Positions 1 to 12,000 of a stretch of DNA of 64,000 nucleotides are shown in pieces. Under the pieces are notes generated by a model. The model saw only the letters and a program-made list of their open reading frames with translations. It was not told the DNA's origin and did no database searches. The position numbers were made by a program, and so were the translations under genes. Source of the stretch: Sordaria brevicollis (Eukaryota; Ascomycota; Sordariomycetes; Sordariales; Sordariaceae); NCBI GenBank assembly GCA_033439795.1, contig JAUTDP010000014.1:434001-498000 (forward strand), written 5' to 3'. Numbering within the stretch: position 1 is the first letter of the stretch; every line of letters begins with the position of its first letter.

Positions 1-1295
1 ATGGAGCCCTGCGAGACGGTCCTCTGCGTCGAGACACTCAACCTTGAAGTATCCGAATCGACCAATGAGCGCAAACAGCTTATCGCTGTCGGCACCGCGC
101 TGACCAAGGGCGAGGATCTTCCGACCAGAGGCCGCGTCTACGTCTTTGACATTGCCGACGTTATCCCCGAGCCTGGCAAACCTGAGACCAGCAAGAAGTT
201 GAAGCTGGTTGCCAAGGAGGACATTCCGCGCGGCGCGGTCACAGCGCTTTCTGAGGTTGGCACCCAGGGCTTGATGCTCGTCGCCCAGGGCCAGAAATGC
301 ATGGTGCGCGGTCTCAAGGAGGATGGGACGCTCTTGCCCGTGGCGTTCATGGATATGAACTGTTACGTCACTAGTGTAAAGGAGTTGCCCGGCACAGGAC
401 TTTGTCTGATGGCCGACGCCTTCAAGGGCGTGTGGTTCACCGGTTACACAGAGGAGCCCTACAAGATGATGCTATTCGGAAAGAGCTCCACGAGAATGGA
501 GGTGCTGAACGCAGATTTCCTACCAGATGGCAAGGAGCTATACATCGTGGCTAGCGATGCAGATGGCCACCTTCACATTTTGCAATTTGACCCCGAGCGT
601 ATGTATCCCCCTTTCCTCTTCCTCTATCTCAAGACTAACAAACCCCTTCCACAGACCCCAAATCCCTCCAAGGCCATCTCCTCCTCCACCGCACAACCTT
701 TAACACGGGCGCCCACCACCCGACCTCCTCCCTCCTTCTCCCCGCCGCCTATCCCACTTCCTCTCCTTCTTACCCCTCCTCCACGGATGAAAAAGAAAAC
801 CCTCCACACATCCTCCTCCTCGCCTCCCCCACCGGCCTCCTCGCCACCCTCCGTCCCCTCCAAGAAAACGCCTACCGCCGCCTTTCCTCCCTCGCAGTGC
901 AACTAACCAACGCCCTCCCGCACCCTGCGGGTCTCAACCCGAAGGGCTACCGTCTCCCCTCCCCCTCAGCATCAGCTAGCATGCAGCTTCCGGGAGTCGA
1001 CGCCGGTATCGGTAGGAACATTGTCGATGGGAAAGTGCTGGAACGATTCATGGAGTTGGGAACTGGGAAGAGGCAGGAGATTGCGGGACGGGCTGGGTAT
1101 ATGGTTTCTGCCACGAATGGTGGAGGTGTGAATCCAACGGGGAGTGGGAAGATGATGGGGACTGCTGCTGGTAATGGGTCGTTGAGCTTGATGGGGCTGA
1201 AGGGACAGGAAGCGGGGGGATGGAGTGGGAGGAGGTTAGAGGGGAGTTGGGAGGGGTTTTGGGGTGGAGTGGGTTGGGGTATTTTTGAGCGATAA
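1..1295 (+). CDS. cft1: Cft1/CPSF-160 (cleavage and polyadenylation factor), C-terminal part
   Basis: This is the 3' end of the gene for the large RNA-binding subunit of the nuclear cleavage and polyadenylation factor, which recognises the pre-mRNA poly(A) signal. The reading frame is open at base 1 and the full protein is far longer, so the gene starts outside the window; the ATG at base 1 is probably an internal Met. Exon 1-598 encodes a CPSF_A-type beta-propeller region with segments such as [18 protein letters not shown] and LQFDPE. An intron at 599-654 (GTATGT...ACAG, 56 nt) splits one codon. Exon 655-1295 continues with [19 protein letters not shown], then [16 protein letters not shown] and [20 protein letters not shown], all family-typical. 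After [14 protein letters not shown] the last roughly 65 residues are Gly-rich and look unconserved, so the extreme C-terminus or an extra small intron there is uncertain. Stop is TAA at 1293-1295. It converges on the agmatinase gene. Confidence 0.93.
599..654 (+). other. Intron in cft1
   Basis: Donor GTATGT and acceptor CACAG. Removal joins GAG-C to AC-CCC and restores the frame from FDPE into HPKSLQGH. Reading through instead gives a Pro/Ser-rich shadow peptide that ends at 906. Confidence 0.9.
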
Positions 1296-1358
1296 GGGGA
1301 AAGTAAAAGTAGAGGAGAGGTGATGGGTGAAAGTGATGAAGGATGTGCTGTGTTGGTG

Positions 1359-1392
<34 letters not shown>

Positions 1393-1720
1393 TGGGTGAT
1401 ATTGAGCAGTTAGATGTTGATGGTCGAGATTGGGTTGTAAGTTTTTTTTTTTCCCCTTTTTCGATCTTGGTATTCTTTTGCAAAATGCGTTAAATGAAGA
1501 GGGCGTTTGACTATCTTTGGCTTCCGCTTACAACGTCAATAAACATTTTGTTACGATCTTTTAGTTCATCTTGCAGCAACATGGTGAAGAGGATGGTTGA
1601 TTAGGATGTACCATCTTAATCTTCCCGCGTTGTCCCTTTATGATAGCATTATACTAAACTGACCATAACGGTCTCTAGACAAACTTGTGTCGACACGTTC
1701 ACAGCCATTTTACACCCAAA
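1296..1720. repeat. Convergent 3' intergenic region with A32 tract
   Basis: This 425-bp gap separates the convergent cft1 and agmatinase stop codons and should hold both 3' UTRs. It contains an uninterrupted run of 32 A at 1359-1390 and a shorter T run near 1441-1451. No coding potential is visible. Confidence 0.7.
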
Positions 1721-3498
1721 TCACACCACCGGCTTAGCAACCATCAAACTAACCAACGACAACCCAACCTGGGCAGCAGCCAACACCGTCGTCTCCCCAT
1801 TATTATCATACGCCGGACTCACCTCCACCACATCCGCGCCCACCACCGACAGCCCCCTCAGGCCATCAATAATCGTCAGCAGCTCCCTGGTTGACCAGCC
1901 TCCCGGCTCCGAAGTTCCCGTACCGGGGGCAAAGGCGGGGTCCAGCACGTCAATGTCGACGCTGATGTACACGTGCGAGTCACCTACCCGGTTTTTGATG
2001 GTGGAGATGATCCAGTCGATACCGTGCTTGTCAATGTCGCGCGCCGTGATGACGGTGAAGCCGCATCGCTTGTCGTTGGCGCGGTCGGAGCGCTTGTTGA
2101 TGGGGGCGCGGAGGCCGGCGTGGATTGAGGTGTTGCGGATTAGGCCCTTGAGGTTGTGTTAACTAGGTACCTGGGACGTGAAAGGATGATGGGTGGAGGA
2201 GGTTGCACTTACTTCTTCGTGGGCGATGTGGAGGAAGGTTCCGTGGTTGATGCCTCTTTTTCGACTGTTAGTGAGCTGTTGGAGCAAGAGACCAGAAGAT
2301 GGACATACGCATAGTGGGAGATGTCTCCTCCAAGAACATCCGGATTCCAAGTGTCTATGTATCGCCAAAGGTTACTTAGTGTTTTGGCCGTTTGATATGT
2401 TTTGACCCCCCCTTTCGGATCCTCCACGTCCGTCCGTCAAAGGGATACTCACCAATGTGACTATCAAAATGAATCACAGACACCGGACCCCATCGTCGAT
2501 AAGTTGATCGCAGTGCCGATAGGGTGGTGCTGTGATCACCACCCAACATCAATATTCTCGGCACGGCTCCTGCAACAACCGTGTCGTTGGCCGTGGGCCG
2601 GCCAGATATGACTCTGTGCGCCTTGTCGAGCTGCTTGAAGGCGACGGTATTGTCGAGCCAGGTTAACGTGGCGTCGCCGCAGTCCACAATGGTAGCCCAG
2701 TCATGCAATGCATCTTCGTCTGCAAGTAACCGTCACATCGACGTTAGTTTGGAAGGAATTTCGAGAGAGAGCGGTGACCTTAACAATTTTCGAGTAGTAT
2801 TCTCGGCGGGGTGTGTGTCTTGGATTTCTTGGTGTTGAGGGCACTTGATCTATATTGAGTACCATCGCGTACTTTTCGAGGTACCGTAAGTATAGTACAT
2901 GCTGCTGGGAGTAGTATCCCATTGTGAGACACTCACGCATTTTAAGGAAACTTGGGGTCCCTTTTGTCTCCAAGCGGGATCAGGCATGGTGGTACGGCAG
3001 CGAATGCCGCGGAAGGAGATTAATAGCTGAAACGTACTTACCCGTGTAGAAATCGAATCCTGCGAGACGTTGACTCCCGACTCTGATTCCTGTCGGTCCG
3101 TAGCGTGCTCCTGGACGTCCGGTGACGGCCTGTGAAATAAAGGCACGACTTTTGTAAGACAAATGGACTAATATCACCAAAAGAGGAAAGAAAGAACAAG
3201 AAGTTCTTCTACTGACTGTGTCAAAGGGGGCGCCAAGAATGGCAATGTCGTACTTCTTGGAGGCGGTTTCCTCGTCCGAGAAACAATTCACATACGGAAG
3301 ATTGCCGAATGTCTTGAGTCCGTAGAACTGACTTCCCGTCAAGATATCGACGTCGTCAACGCTTGGATCATCGAGAGAAATTGGATGTTGTCTGTTGTTG
3401 CTCGCAACCCAGAAGGAGGTGGAATGAGGGGTATCATGGGCAACTACCCCGCAGATGCCGAGGGCGAGGGGGAAGGAGATGCTCAGGAATGATCTCAT
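1721..3498 (-). CDS. Agmatinase/ureohydrolase-family enzyme with signal peptide
   Basis: This is an arginase/agmatinase-family metallohydrolase; such enzymes release urea from guanidino substrates using two Mn ions. Seven exons, read on the minus strand, fit one frame: 3498-3217, 3129-3042, 2960-2937, 2719-2453, 2354-2309, 2255-2213 and 2146-1721, giving 391 residues. Metal-binding motifs are all present: GGDHST around residues 191-196, DSHID at 217-221 (rebuilt across an intron) and SVDIDVLDP with D314, D316 and D319. GINHGTFLHIAHEEG and SIHAGLRAP are also agmatinase-like. The first 21 residues (MRSFLSISFPLALGICGVVA) look like a secretory signal peptide, so the product is probably extracellular or vacuolar. 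The 24-nt third exon is the least certain; it is supported only by frame and splice sites. Agmatine specificity is inferred; guanidinobutyrate or another substrate is possible. Confidence 0.85.
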
Positions 3499-4103
3499 TG
3501 TAATTTCCGAAAAGAATCTTCACCGTCCAGATGTTGAGAGAACGGAAGGAACACTCCTTCTAAAACTCACGATGGCAATTTCATTTGTGGAAAGAGGAGA
3601 TGGCGATGGGTGCATAAAACAGCCCGCCATCAAGCGGATCCTTATACCGGTTCGTTCTTTCTTCGGTTGGGGATTTTCTGCTTCCCCGCGCCTTATCAAA
3701 GTCTTTGTCAAGAGCAACCTGCCTGCAGCATGCCAGATAAGCGGATATGGAAAGCACGGCAGGTCCAGTGATCATGGCGGGATGCAATGGAAGAAGGAGG
3801 CAACTCGTCACGGACTCACGGTTCCTTCCTCTGCAGTAAGTGCAGAGTTTTCGATGGCCAGTCGACTTATCGCGTCGGTCCTCCACGAAATCCTGTCTCG
3901 ATGGAATCTCCCACCACAAACTTCTCTCCTGTACGACATCACCATCTCGTTATCATCATTACCTATCTTTACCCACGATATCCAACCTATCACCACCTAG
4001 TGTCCATTTGCGCAGGACCTTGATACATCCACCATCAATTTCAATCTCACGGTCTCTTTTCCATCCCACCCACCTACTCAGCCAACCACCTCTGTCTTGC
4101 GCA
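3499..4103. promoter_or_regulatory. Divergent intergenic promoter region
   Basis: These 605 bp separate the divergent start codons of the agmatinase-family gene (-) and the DUF3176 locus (+). The right half (about 3930-4095) is C/T/A-rich and typical of a fungal 5' leader. No clear TATA box or named operator was seen. Short frames here are not convincing genes. Confidence 0.5.
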
Positions 4104-6047
4104 ATGGATCCTTGGAATGGAGGTGACAGAGCGAGCGAGACTGACACTCGCCGCCATGTGCCCATCGGTAGCACCAGAGAACTGTCTGAGCATCTTTCTC
4201 CCAGAGCCAGTCATCGAATCGAGTCTCAACTGCCAGAAGAACAACGTCGTGACTCGGCATCTGTCTCCGATCCAGACAAAGAAGAGGTGCATGAGACTTT
4301 CACCAACATTGACTTGGGACCAGCAATGGGACCGGAGCTTGAGAAACAGGGAGTGCCACCTAGTTTTGGCCGGAGAGCTCGCCCCAGAAAGCATTTCACT
4401 CACGCAGCTTAGTGGCAGCAAGAGATCTGGTACGCCACCATCTGTGTCCTCACGGCCATTGGATTGGTGATCCTCCTCAGATACTACGACAATCAGCTTG
4501 TGCCTGAACTGGGTGTCGGCGTACAGTTTGATTCGGTCCTCATCGTCATGGTCACCATTTTTCGCATCTCGCTCATGGGATTTGTCGGCTCTTGCTTGAG
4601 TCAAGGTGCCTGGCTTTGGGTCTCGGAAATCTCGCAACAACGCTACAACCATGACGCCTTGTTGTCCGACTTCAGTGTCTTTGACGGGTCATCTCGAGGC
4701 ATGAGAGGCAGCTTGCGCTTGCTCTGGCGGATGAAGCTCCGACATCTTGGGTGTCTTGGTGCCCTCATCATTCTTTTCTCTCACTGGTTCGAGACGTTCA
4801 GCCAGCAGATGGTTCTCTTTGAGCAACGCCCCCGGATCCTCAATCGCGGCTTCGGTCCGGCACCGCCTCCGCCACGATCCGAGGTTTAGGATGCCTACAT
4901 GCGGCGAGGAGGCTACCTTGGAGAATTGGTGCCTTCGCTTTCGACAAAGGCCGCCATCTACAGTGGTATCATTTCAACCGAGATGCGCAGGCTTCCTGTC
5001 TACTGCGAGACGGGGAACTGTACTTGGCCAGTGTTTCCAACTCTGGCAGCTTGCGGAGAGTGTATCACAGTCAACAATGTCTCATCTACCTGCAACGAAA
5101 CTTCTCGCACGTGCACATACAGCGTTGATTCCGGCAATACACTCGACGTACCCATGGATCCGGCGGCCGAGTTCAACATTTTCAAAGTTGCTCCCTCCAA
5201 TGGAACGTCTCATCCCATCAAGTCAACAAATCGGGCCTACTTTTCAGTTTTCGACATGCTCTCCCTCGTCCAATCTGAGGATCAGGGATTATCTGTCACC
5301 GGTACCGAGTGTGCTTTGTGGTTTTGCGTTAAAAGTTTCAAGCTCATGGTCTTTGACGGAACGCACGACGAGACCAAGATTGGAAACTGGTCGACCACGG
5401 AACTCGCACATGGTGGCAATCTTCACGGCGCTGGATATTCCTTCATCGGCATGCCCGAGAAGATGAATGCTGACAACACAACCACCTACTCAGTATCCAA
5501 TGAGGCCATAACCGCTTTGCGAACGTTCATGGCTGACATCACGTCTGGAGTGGTCCGCGCCAACACAAACATGTTGGATTACTCCTCGGACTGGGTTGAA
5601 GCCATGTGGAACGCAACCAGCAATCTCGACGGCTGGATGGAGAGCTTCACGCAAGCCATGACTGCCGAGTTCCGTATCAATGGCAGACTCTCCAACGGGT
5701 TGGGCAACACCAAGGTCTACGCTGGATCGGCCACTCAGCTTGCCCCTTTCATCAGAGTCCAGTGGTGGTGGATGTTCTATCCCGGCTGCATGCTATTGAT
5801 CAGTTTCTACTACTTCTTTCGCACCGTTGTTATCAGTGCTCGACATGGAGTGTCTGCCTGGAAGGGAGACGCACTTCCCATGTTGTTCGTCCGAGTCGAC
5901 GACAACATCCACGCTCACGTTGGAGATGGCATGGACGTGCCTGGTGGCTTGACGGAGAGAGTTGGGAATATCCGGATTGCCATGTACAGGGATGAAGACG
6001 GGCAATGGAGATTTAGGTCGACCAGAGACAACCCCAAAGAAGCATAG
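4104..6047 (+). pseudogene. DUF3176 fungal membrane protein, interrupted by two in-frame TAG codons
   Basis: One frame spans 648 codons from ATG 4104 to TAG 6045-6047, but carries TAG at 4410-4412 and at 4887-4889. Protein-like sequence of the same family continues across both. Codons 1-102 are polar; then a membrane segment (ATICVLTAIGLVILL), a second (VLIVMVTIFRISLMGFVGSC), the DUF3176 hallmarks WLWVSE, FDGSSRGMRGSLRLLWRM and LIILFSHWFETFSQQ, a Cys-rich ectodomain (NCTWPVFPTLAACGECITV) with many N-x-S/T sites, and a C-terminal membrane segment near YPGCMLLISFYYFF. DUF3176 proteins are multi-pass membrane proteins of unknown function in filamentous fungi. No intron with usable GT/AG ends and correct phase removes either stop. 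Each TAG is one C-to-T change from CAG (Gln). Most likely a recent nonsense allele or pseudogene; readthrough or sequencing error remain possible. Confidence 0.8.
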
Positions 6048-9000
6048 CTCGAGCGCGATGTTGGTCATTGAGGCTTTCGAATCTTCAACGCTGTCTTACC
6101 GCTCCTCGGCAACACCGGCCATCTCTACGATTGTTTCCCTACATACTCACCTGTAATACTGGCGGGACAAAGTGCAGAGCCTGCCTTCGAATGCCCTGCG
6201 AGCAATACCCCTTAAATGATTGAAGCCGCTGTACGCTCCTTGTCTAGTATACCAGGATGAATGACAAATACTTGACAATCCGGGGAACTTGACAAGCGAG
6301 TGATGTGAACAAATGTTCGTTGTAACCTTTCTGTCACACGCCTTAGGTCCCAACTCCATATCACTGGGCCGCTGCCAGGATGAGCAGCAACATGGTCTTT
6401 AAGATGTCACCGATACGGTTTTGCAGGTGTCTGTCAGCTGGTGCAACGAGGCAGGTCGCAGCTGGAGATGAAGGACTGATTTCCATCATGTGCAACTGCA
6501 ATTTGTGCTCACAAAACTTTGTGATGGAAGTGCCTTCTTCATCCATATCGAGGAAGGAGTTCGTCGGATTCGGCTATCACAACCGTCATTACGATTCCCG
6601 CCAGGGCAGCCGACGATTTCCACTGGCCGTCTCCAGCCGGGACAGACAAACCCGATCCCCGAATGTCAAGGGGTGGAGGGACGCGCACCCGAAACTGGGA
6701 TGATGGCGGTCAAGACCAATAACATATCATGAAGTGATGAGGGGGGAAAAAGCAAAGGTGAGAACCTAATCTCGTCGAAAATAGGAGCAGCTAGGGAGCT
6801 CTGCCAACAGGCGAACGACGTTGGTCTTCCGCGGACCCACTGCCCTGTCTTGACGGTGTTAGCGCACTCACCTAACCACCCTGCGAGATACCGAGTTTAA
6901 CGGCCAGTTGCGGTTCCCTCACCCGTCTTGTCGCCGCTAAATCACTAGCAGTATGGGGATCTCTGAGATGAGGTGGAAGGAACATCCTTCAGGGCATCTC
7001 TCGGGCACCTCCCCTAGGGCAGTAGGGCTCGCGCCGGGGAACCACAGGGTGACTTTCCACTGGCAATTCGTCCTTTGGACTGGGAACCAACCCGTCGATC
7101 GCTTCCCCTGCCAACCTCTATGGCACGAGCCCAGGGGAAAACACAAGGGCGGCTGGCAGAAATGAGTCTACGCAGAGGTAAGTTGAGATCTGATTCCGGG
7201 ATGCCTGTGCCTGAAGATTGAGCAATGTCTAACCGTAAATGTTGCGAGAGACCAGACTCCAGAATTCTTCATTTCCATCTGCCCGAAACACCAGAATCAT
7301 GCGCAGAGAAGCATCTCAGCATCTTCCGACACAAGCGCATTCGTAATCAATCAGTCAGTTTCCCATTTCTCCTGGAGATGGCTCGGGATCCACTACCGGA
7401 CCGATGTGACCGCTGCCGGGTCGGGTCCGTTCTCATGATGGAGTTCACGGCGCGAACCAACCACTGAGGCTCGCACCGGCACCAATTGGGAAGGAGAAGA
7501 AACACCAGCGTACCCCAGTCTGCCCTCCACTTGTCGACAAATATTCTTCATCTTCATGATCCCAAGACAAATCCAAAACTTAAGCTAAATCAACGGATCC
7601 GGGATGGCAGCACCACCAGCAAAGCTTGCGAGACGGCCAACGTCCTGGTCTACACCGCCGTAAACGGGCATTTTGGCTGGTGGCAGTCAAACCATTCACA
7701 TGTTTCTGATCCTTCCATGTTTAGAATTGTGGCTGCTCAGACGACGAATTGCCCGGGCTATGTCCGCACAGCTACCAAACTCGAAGCAGCAAGGTGTTAT
7801 TGGGAAAATCTGCGACTGCAATCGTTCTGGGCGGAGCTGGGCAGGCCTGGAGAAGTTGGGGAAAATGAACCAATCGTGACACCTGGCGTTGTTTTCGAAA
7901 AGAGCGCCGTTCACACTCAAAATTTCCCCGTTTGAGAACTAGCTGTGCACTAGTGAAGGGTAAGCTCGGCTAACTTGATACTGGCTCCGTTAGTGGGGGG
8001 AAGCCGGAAGTTGCACTAATTACTGCTATGTATTACACTTGGCAGGTCAGAACAGGAGGGTTTTTGGCCTGACTTTGAGAAGCTGTTGAAGATCACAAGA
8101 CGGACGGTTGACGGGCGGCAGCGGAAGGCCCACGGCGGGATCGATCTTCTAGAGGCATCCCCACATTGCGTAAAGAGGCACGGCGGGAGATTTGTCAAGC
8201 AAACCGAAAAGCTTCAAGGACAAGGCACGAGGAAATTCTGCACCCCCCATCCCTATTCAAGGTTGGCTTCAAAATGCTGTCGAGACGAAGAAGCGACGAT
8301 GTACCTGGGGCAGGAAAAGTACAATGTCTCCCCGCAAGACTCTCGTCACCGCGCTTGTTCTGCAAGTTGGCCAGTTAAACCGGCCCAGTTGCACTGAACG
8401 AATACACGACGTTACTGCAGAAATGGGATTTTACTTCTCAACACAAGCTTGGCGCCATCAAGCTGCTCTTCCCAAAGGAGAATCGATGTTTTGATTCGTC
8501 GACAAGCCGTGGGGTGGGATCAGGCGAGCCAACGAGGACGAGCACAGTTTCAACTCATCTCGCTGCATACTGTCCTGCTCTGGTGGTCTCATTTTGGGCC
8601 TCTTCTTGCGAACGGCTATGCTCCGGCAGAGACGAGACACACGCGCTGAAGATAGACCTTACCACCACCACCATACCGTCGAGCATCGACCGCCGCTTAG
8701 GACACCCAAAAAGAGTTGCAGCTCGCTTCAGTGTCTACCGGCCGTAATGTCCATTGGACAAACTTGATATGAAGTGCACACCTCGCTAGACGGGACGGCT
8801 CACTCTCACCGTTGTTTCGGTCCCGATGGAATACCGATGGCGATGATATCGACCGAGAAGATATGACTGATCACAACATTTTCCTACGATCGTATTGCGT
8901 CTAGCAAACGTCAGGACCTGAAGGTTGTTATCGGTCATCGAGGGTGATCGCTGAGAGGGCTGTCGCGGCGCAGCGCCTTCAGCGTTACAGGTTGAGCCGT

Positions 9001-12000
9001 CTACGTCTGTCCCTGCATCAACCAAGCAATCAATTGCCAATGAGCTGAAGCAAGCCAAAAAATCCTTCCCGAGAGCTCGTCAGTCGATGTGTAGTAACGG
9101 TCATCGTGGCACAGAAAGCCTGATGTGTGCAACCCATACGCTTTAGAGAGAAAAGAACCAGTATGCGGTGCCACGTCAAAGTTGAGGGTTGCTCGGGACG
9201 GTAGCAGCCGAAAGGAAGGCATATCTCCAGGACCGAACGGCGCGGACGAGTGAGATGAGTGAGACGGAGATACAGTTGGACGGTGACTTGGACCCAATCG
9301 CAACACTAACAAAATCTTTTTCGAACAAGAGACTCGACTCAACAACTGCCACAACTACCATATCACGACACTTGCCACAAACTACCACACAGCTGCCACT
9401 CACATGACAGGAAACGATACCGAGGGTTTGGGTATTTGAGAGTTCTGAAATCGATAGTGCGTGGTCAGCCTGGCAGTTTTCCCGGTACTTGCAGCATGCG
9501 GTCTGCAGTGGCAGTCATGATGTCCGCCCCTTTCCTTCCGCCGTGCTTCTTTCTCAGCCTGTCATATCTGCCATATGAGCTGCATCCCGAAAGAGCTGGT
9601 TCGAGGTTGGGTATTCGTCCGTCTAGGGTACCCGAAAAAAGATATTTTTCTGCAGTCCAGTGCCCCTTTACTGCTAAGAGGCTCCGCTTCGACAGCCCGC
9701 TCACAGCAGCGACGGACGCCCAGTGGTTGAAACTCGTGCCAGCCATTCGGCATGGCATGGAGCCCAGAAAAGTCCTTTTTCATGCATTGCCAGCGGTGCG
9801 TCTGGCTAGTCTGCAATGATGCGACGGGACTGGAAGGTGGGCGCGCGCGGCGGTGGAGAGTTTGAAAGCCGTAAGACAGAAGGGTCCAGTCAGAGGAAGA
9901 AGAAGAACAGAAAGGCTCCGAGTCGCTGTCGCTGTGGTGATAAGGGGAGAAGAGAAAAGAAAAGTCGAAATCAATGGCGCAGCGAACGGGGCAAAAAAGA
10001 AAGGAGGAAGCAAAGAACCTGAACAGCGAGAGAAGAAAAACTTCGACACTATTTACTGTGCTTGGGTTACATCGCCCTACCCGACCGTTTGGAACCGAGA
10101 AAATTCCCCCTTGTCGAAGCCAATGAGAACGCTGGGCAGTGTGTTCGGCGCTTCGGAAATGGGACCCCGATGTGGTTTGGGGGTACAAGAAAATTGGGCC
10201 TGAGAGCATCTCTCAAATGGTTCGGATTCAACTTGTGAACCTCGAATTCTCCTGGAACGATATCGCCCTAGATATCAACCCGTCAAAAGATCTGTGCGAA
10301 ACCAACACTGAGCGCGCAATCATCCAGTTCAAAAAAGATGAGACGAAATTCAACAAACGCGGCACAGAACAATTGCCAAAGCCGTCTAGCCAAGATCACA
10401 AATTCCCCAGGTCCTATTGGTTACCGACAGGATGGTAACAGCTATGATTGGCCATTACCGGGATTTACTACTCCATCGCGATGTCACCTCAATGTGCTGG
10501 CTTCTCTCTGGCTTTCAATGGTCGCTGGTCGTTCCTTTCCCCGTTCTGCCGCGTCCGCCGTTCCCCGTTCGTTCCCCTTGCTCACAAGTTTCGCTGCGCT
10601 TGTCTGGCGTGTGGCTGGAGCCAGAAAAAGCGAGTGACGGCGACACAGCAGGAACTGTCCCGTGGCAGGAAGAGGAGGTGGGCAAGTTCGTCTCATTTGC
10701 TCGTTGCCGGCGCACCCTTCTGCTGTACCCCCCATCAGTCCATCATCGCCTTTCGGGTTTCATTGCCTTCTTCCTTTTTGCTGTTCGAAAAACCTGCCAG
10801 CAGCCCCCAAACGAGTCAGCCAAGTCGACGATTGTTTCCGCTTCGGATTCCCACTTGAGGTCATTCGTCGCATCGCTGCTTGTTCCGCATTTGCTTCAGC
10901 GCAAATAGGAATCAAGTGCTGGAAGAAAGGATTGCGTCAAGCAATGCAACAGAATGCAACAACACTACAACTCCTGCGCGCAGAAACATGAGACGGCGAG
11001 ACACAACAAAAGAAAGGAAGGGCCGCCCCGAAGGAAGGATTCACGACAGGAAGGATGCGCATGCGTCTACGAGATCGGCTCATGCTGTGCCGCTCTGGAT
11101 CCATCTAATGTCTGTTTGGCGGTCCCAAGTACTACCCACGTATCATGCCCTCCATTTATCCCACACCAATTGCGAGGTTAATTGGCCCATCACAAACCTG
11201 ACCCCATCACCCTTCCCACTCTTTTTTTCCCTCCCAATACTGACCCCCCTCACCTCTGCTCTGTCGCCATTCGCAATGGGTACCGCTTTTTCGTTGACCT
11301 TCCCGATTCTGGATCGACGGGCATGAAGACACCATCGATGGGTTGTTTTCATTTGCAATGCGTGCTCCTTTCTGATGAGTGGTCGTTGGGGGCTTAAAAG
11401 GACTCTGGCGAAACTGGGCGCAGTTGTGCCGCAGTCACGGTCACTTTGTCTGCGACCAAACTACTATATTCTACCCAGACTGAGTGGTGACACGGGGTCA
11501 AATGGTCAAGGCACTACGGATAGCAGCAGACCATTCTTCCGGGTTCTTTTGGGTAGGTAGTCGAGGTACGGTAGGTGAAAAATGTGAGAACCGACACCCA
11601 GGACGTCGGAACCAGCACGGCCAGCGCTTGAAAACGGCCCTGCGCAGTATTTTGCAACGGCCTGCCCAACCAAGGTTGGCGCGGTTAAAGCAGAGATTGT
11701 GTGCGCAGCAAAACTGCTGAACTCAAGACCGATATTATCATGTGATATAACGTCTTCTCCACGGTCCCGAGGAACGCAACGGGGATGACGGCGGCGGGGA
11801 TGACGGCTTAATGATTTGATGGGGGGCCCCAACGGTGGGGGGGTAGGACGGGATCTGATACCCTTCGACACACAAGAAATCGACGAACCTTCAATGTAAC
11901 CCGGGGAGACGGAAGCACATCATCCAGACGAGCAATGCCAGACTTCAATGGCACTCAATGGCGACTCGATGGGACGTCGATGCTGCCTCGCAACCATGCT

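Noticed and set aside
4363..4418. An intron (GT at 4363, AG at 4412 or 4418) that would remove the first TAG of the DUF3176 frame
   Set aside because: The donor GTTTTG is poor, and lengths of 50 or 56 nt would shift the frame, so the downstream family sequence would be lost.
9562..10209. 215-codon minus-strand frame
   Set aside because: Low-complexity Phe/Ser/Leu content from CT-rich sequence, no motif and no convincing start context.
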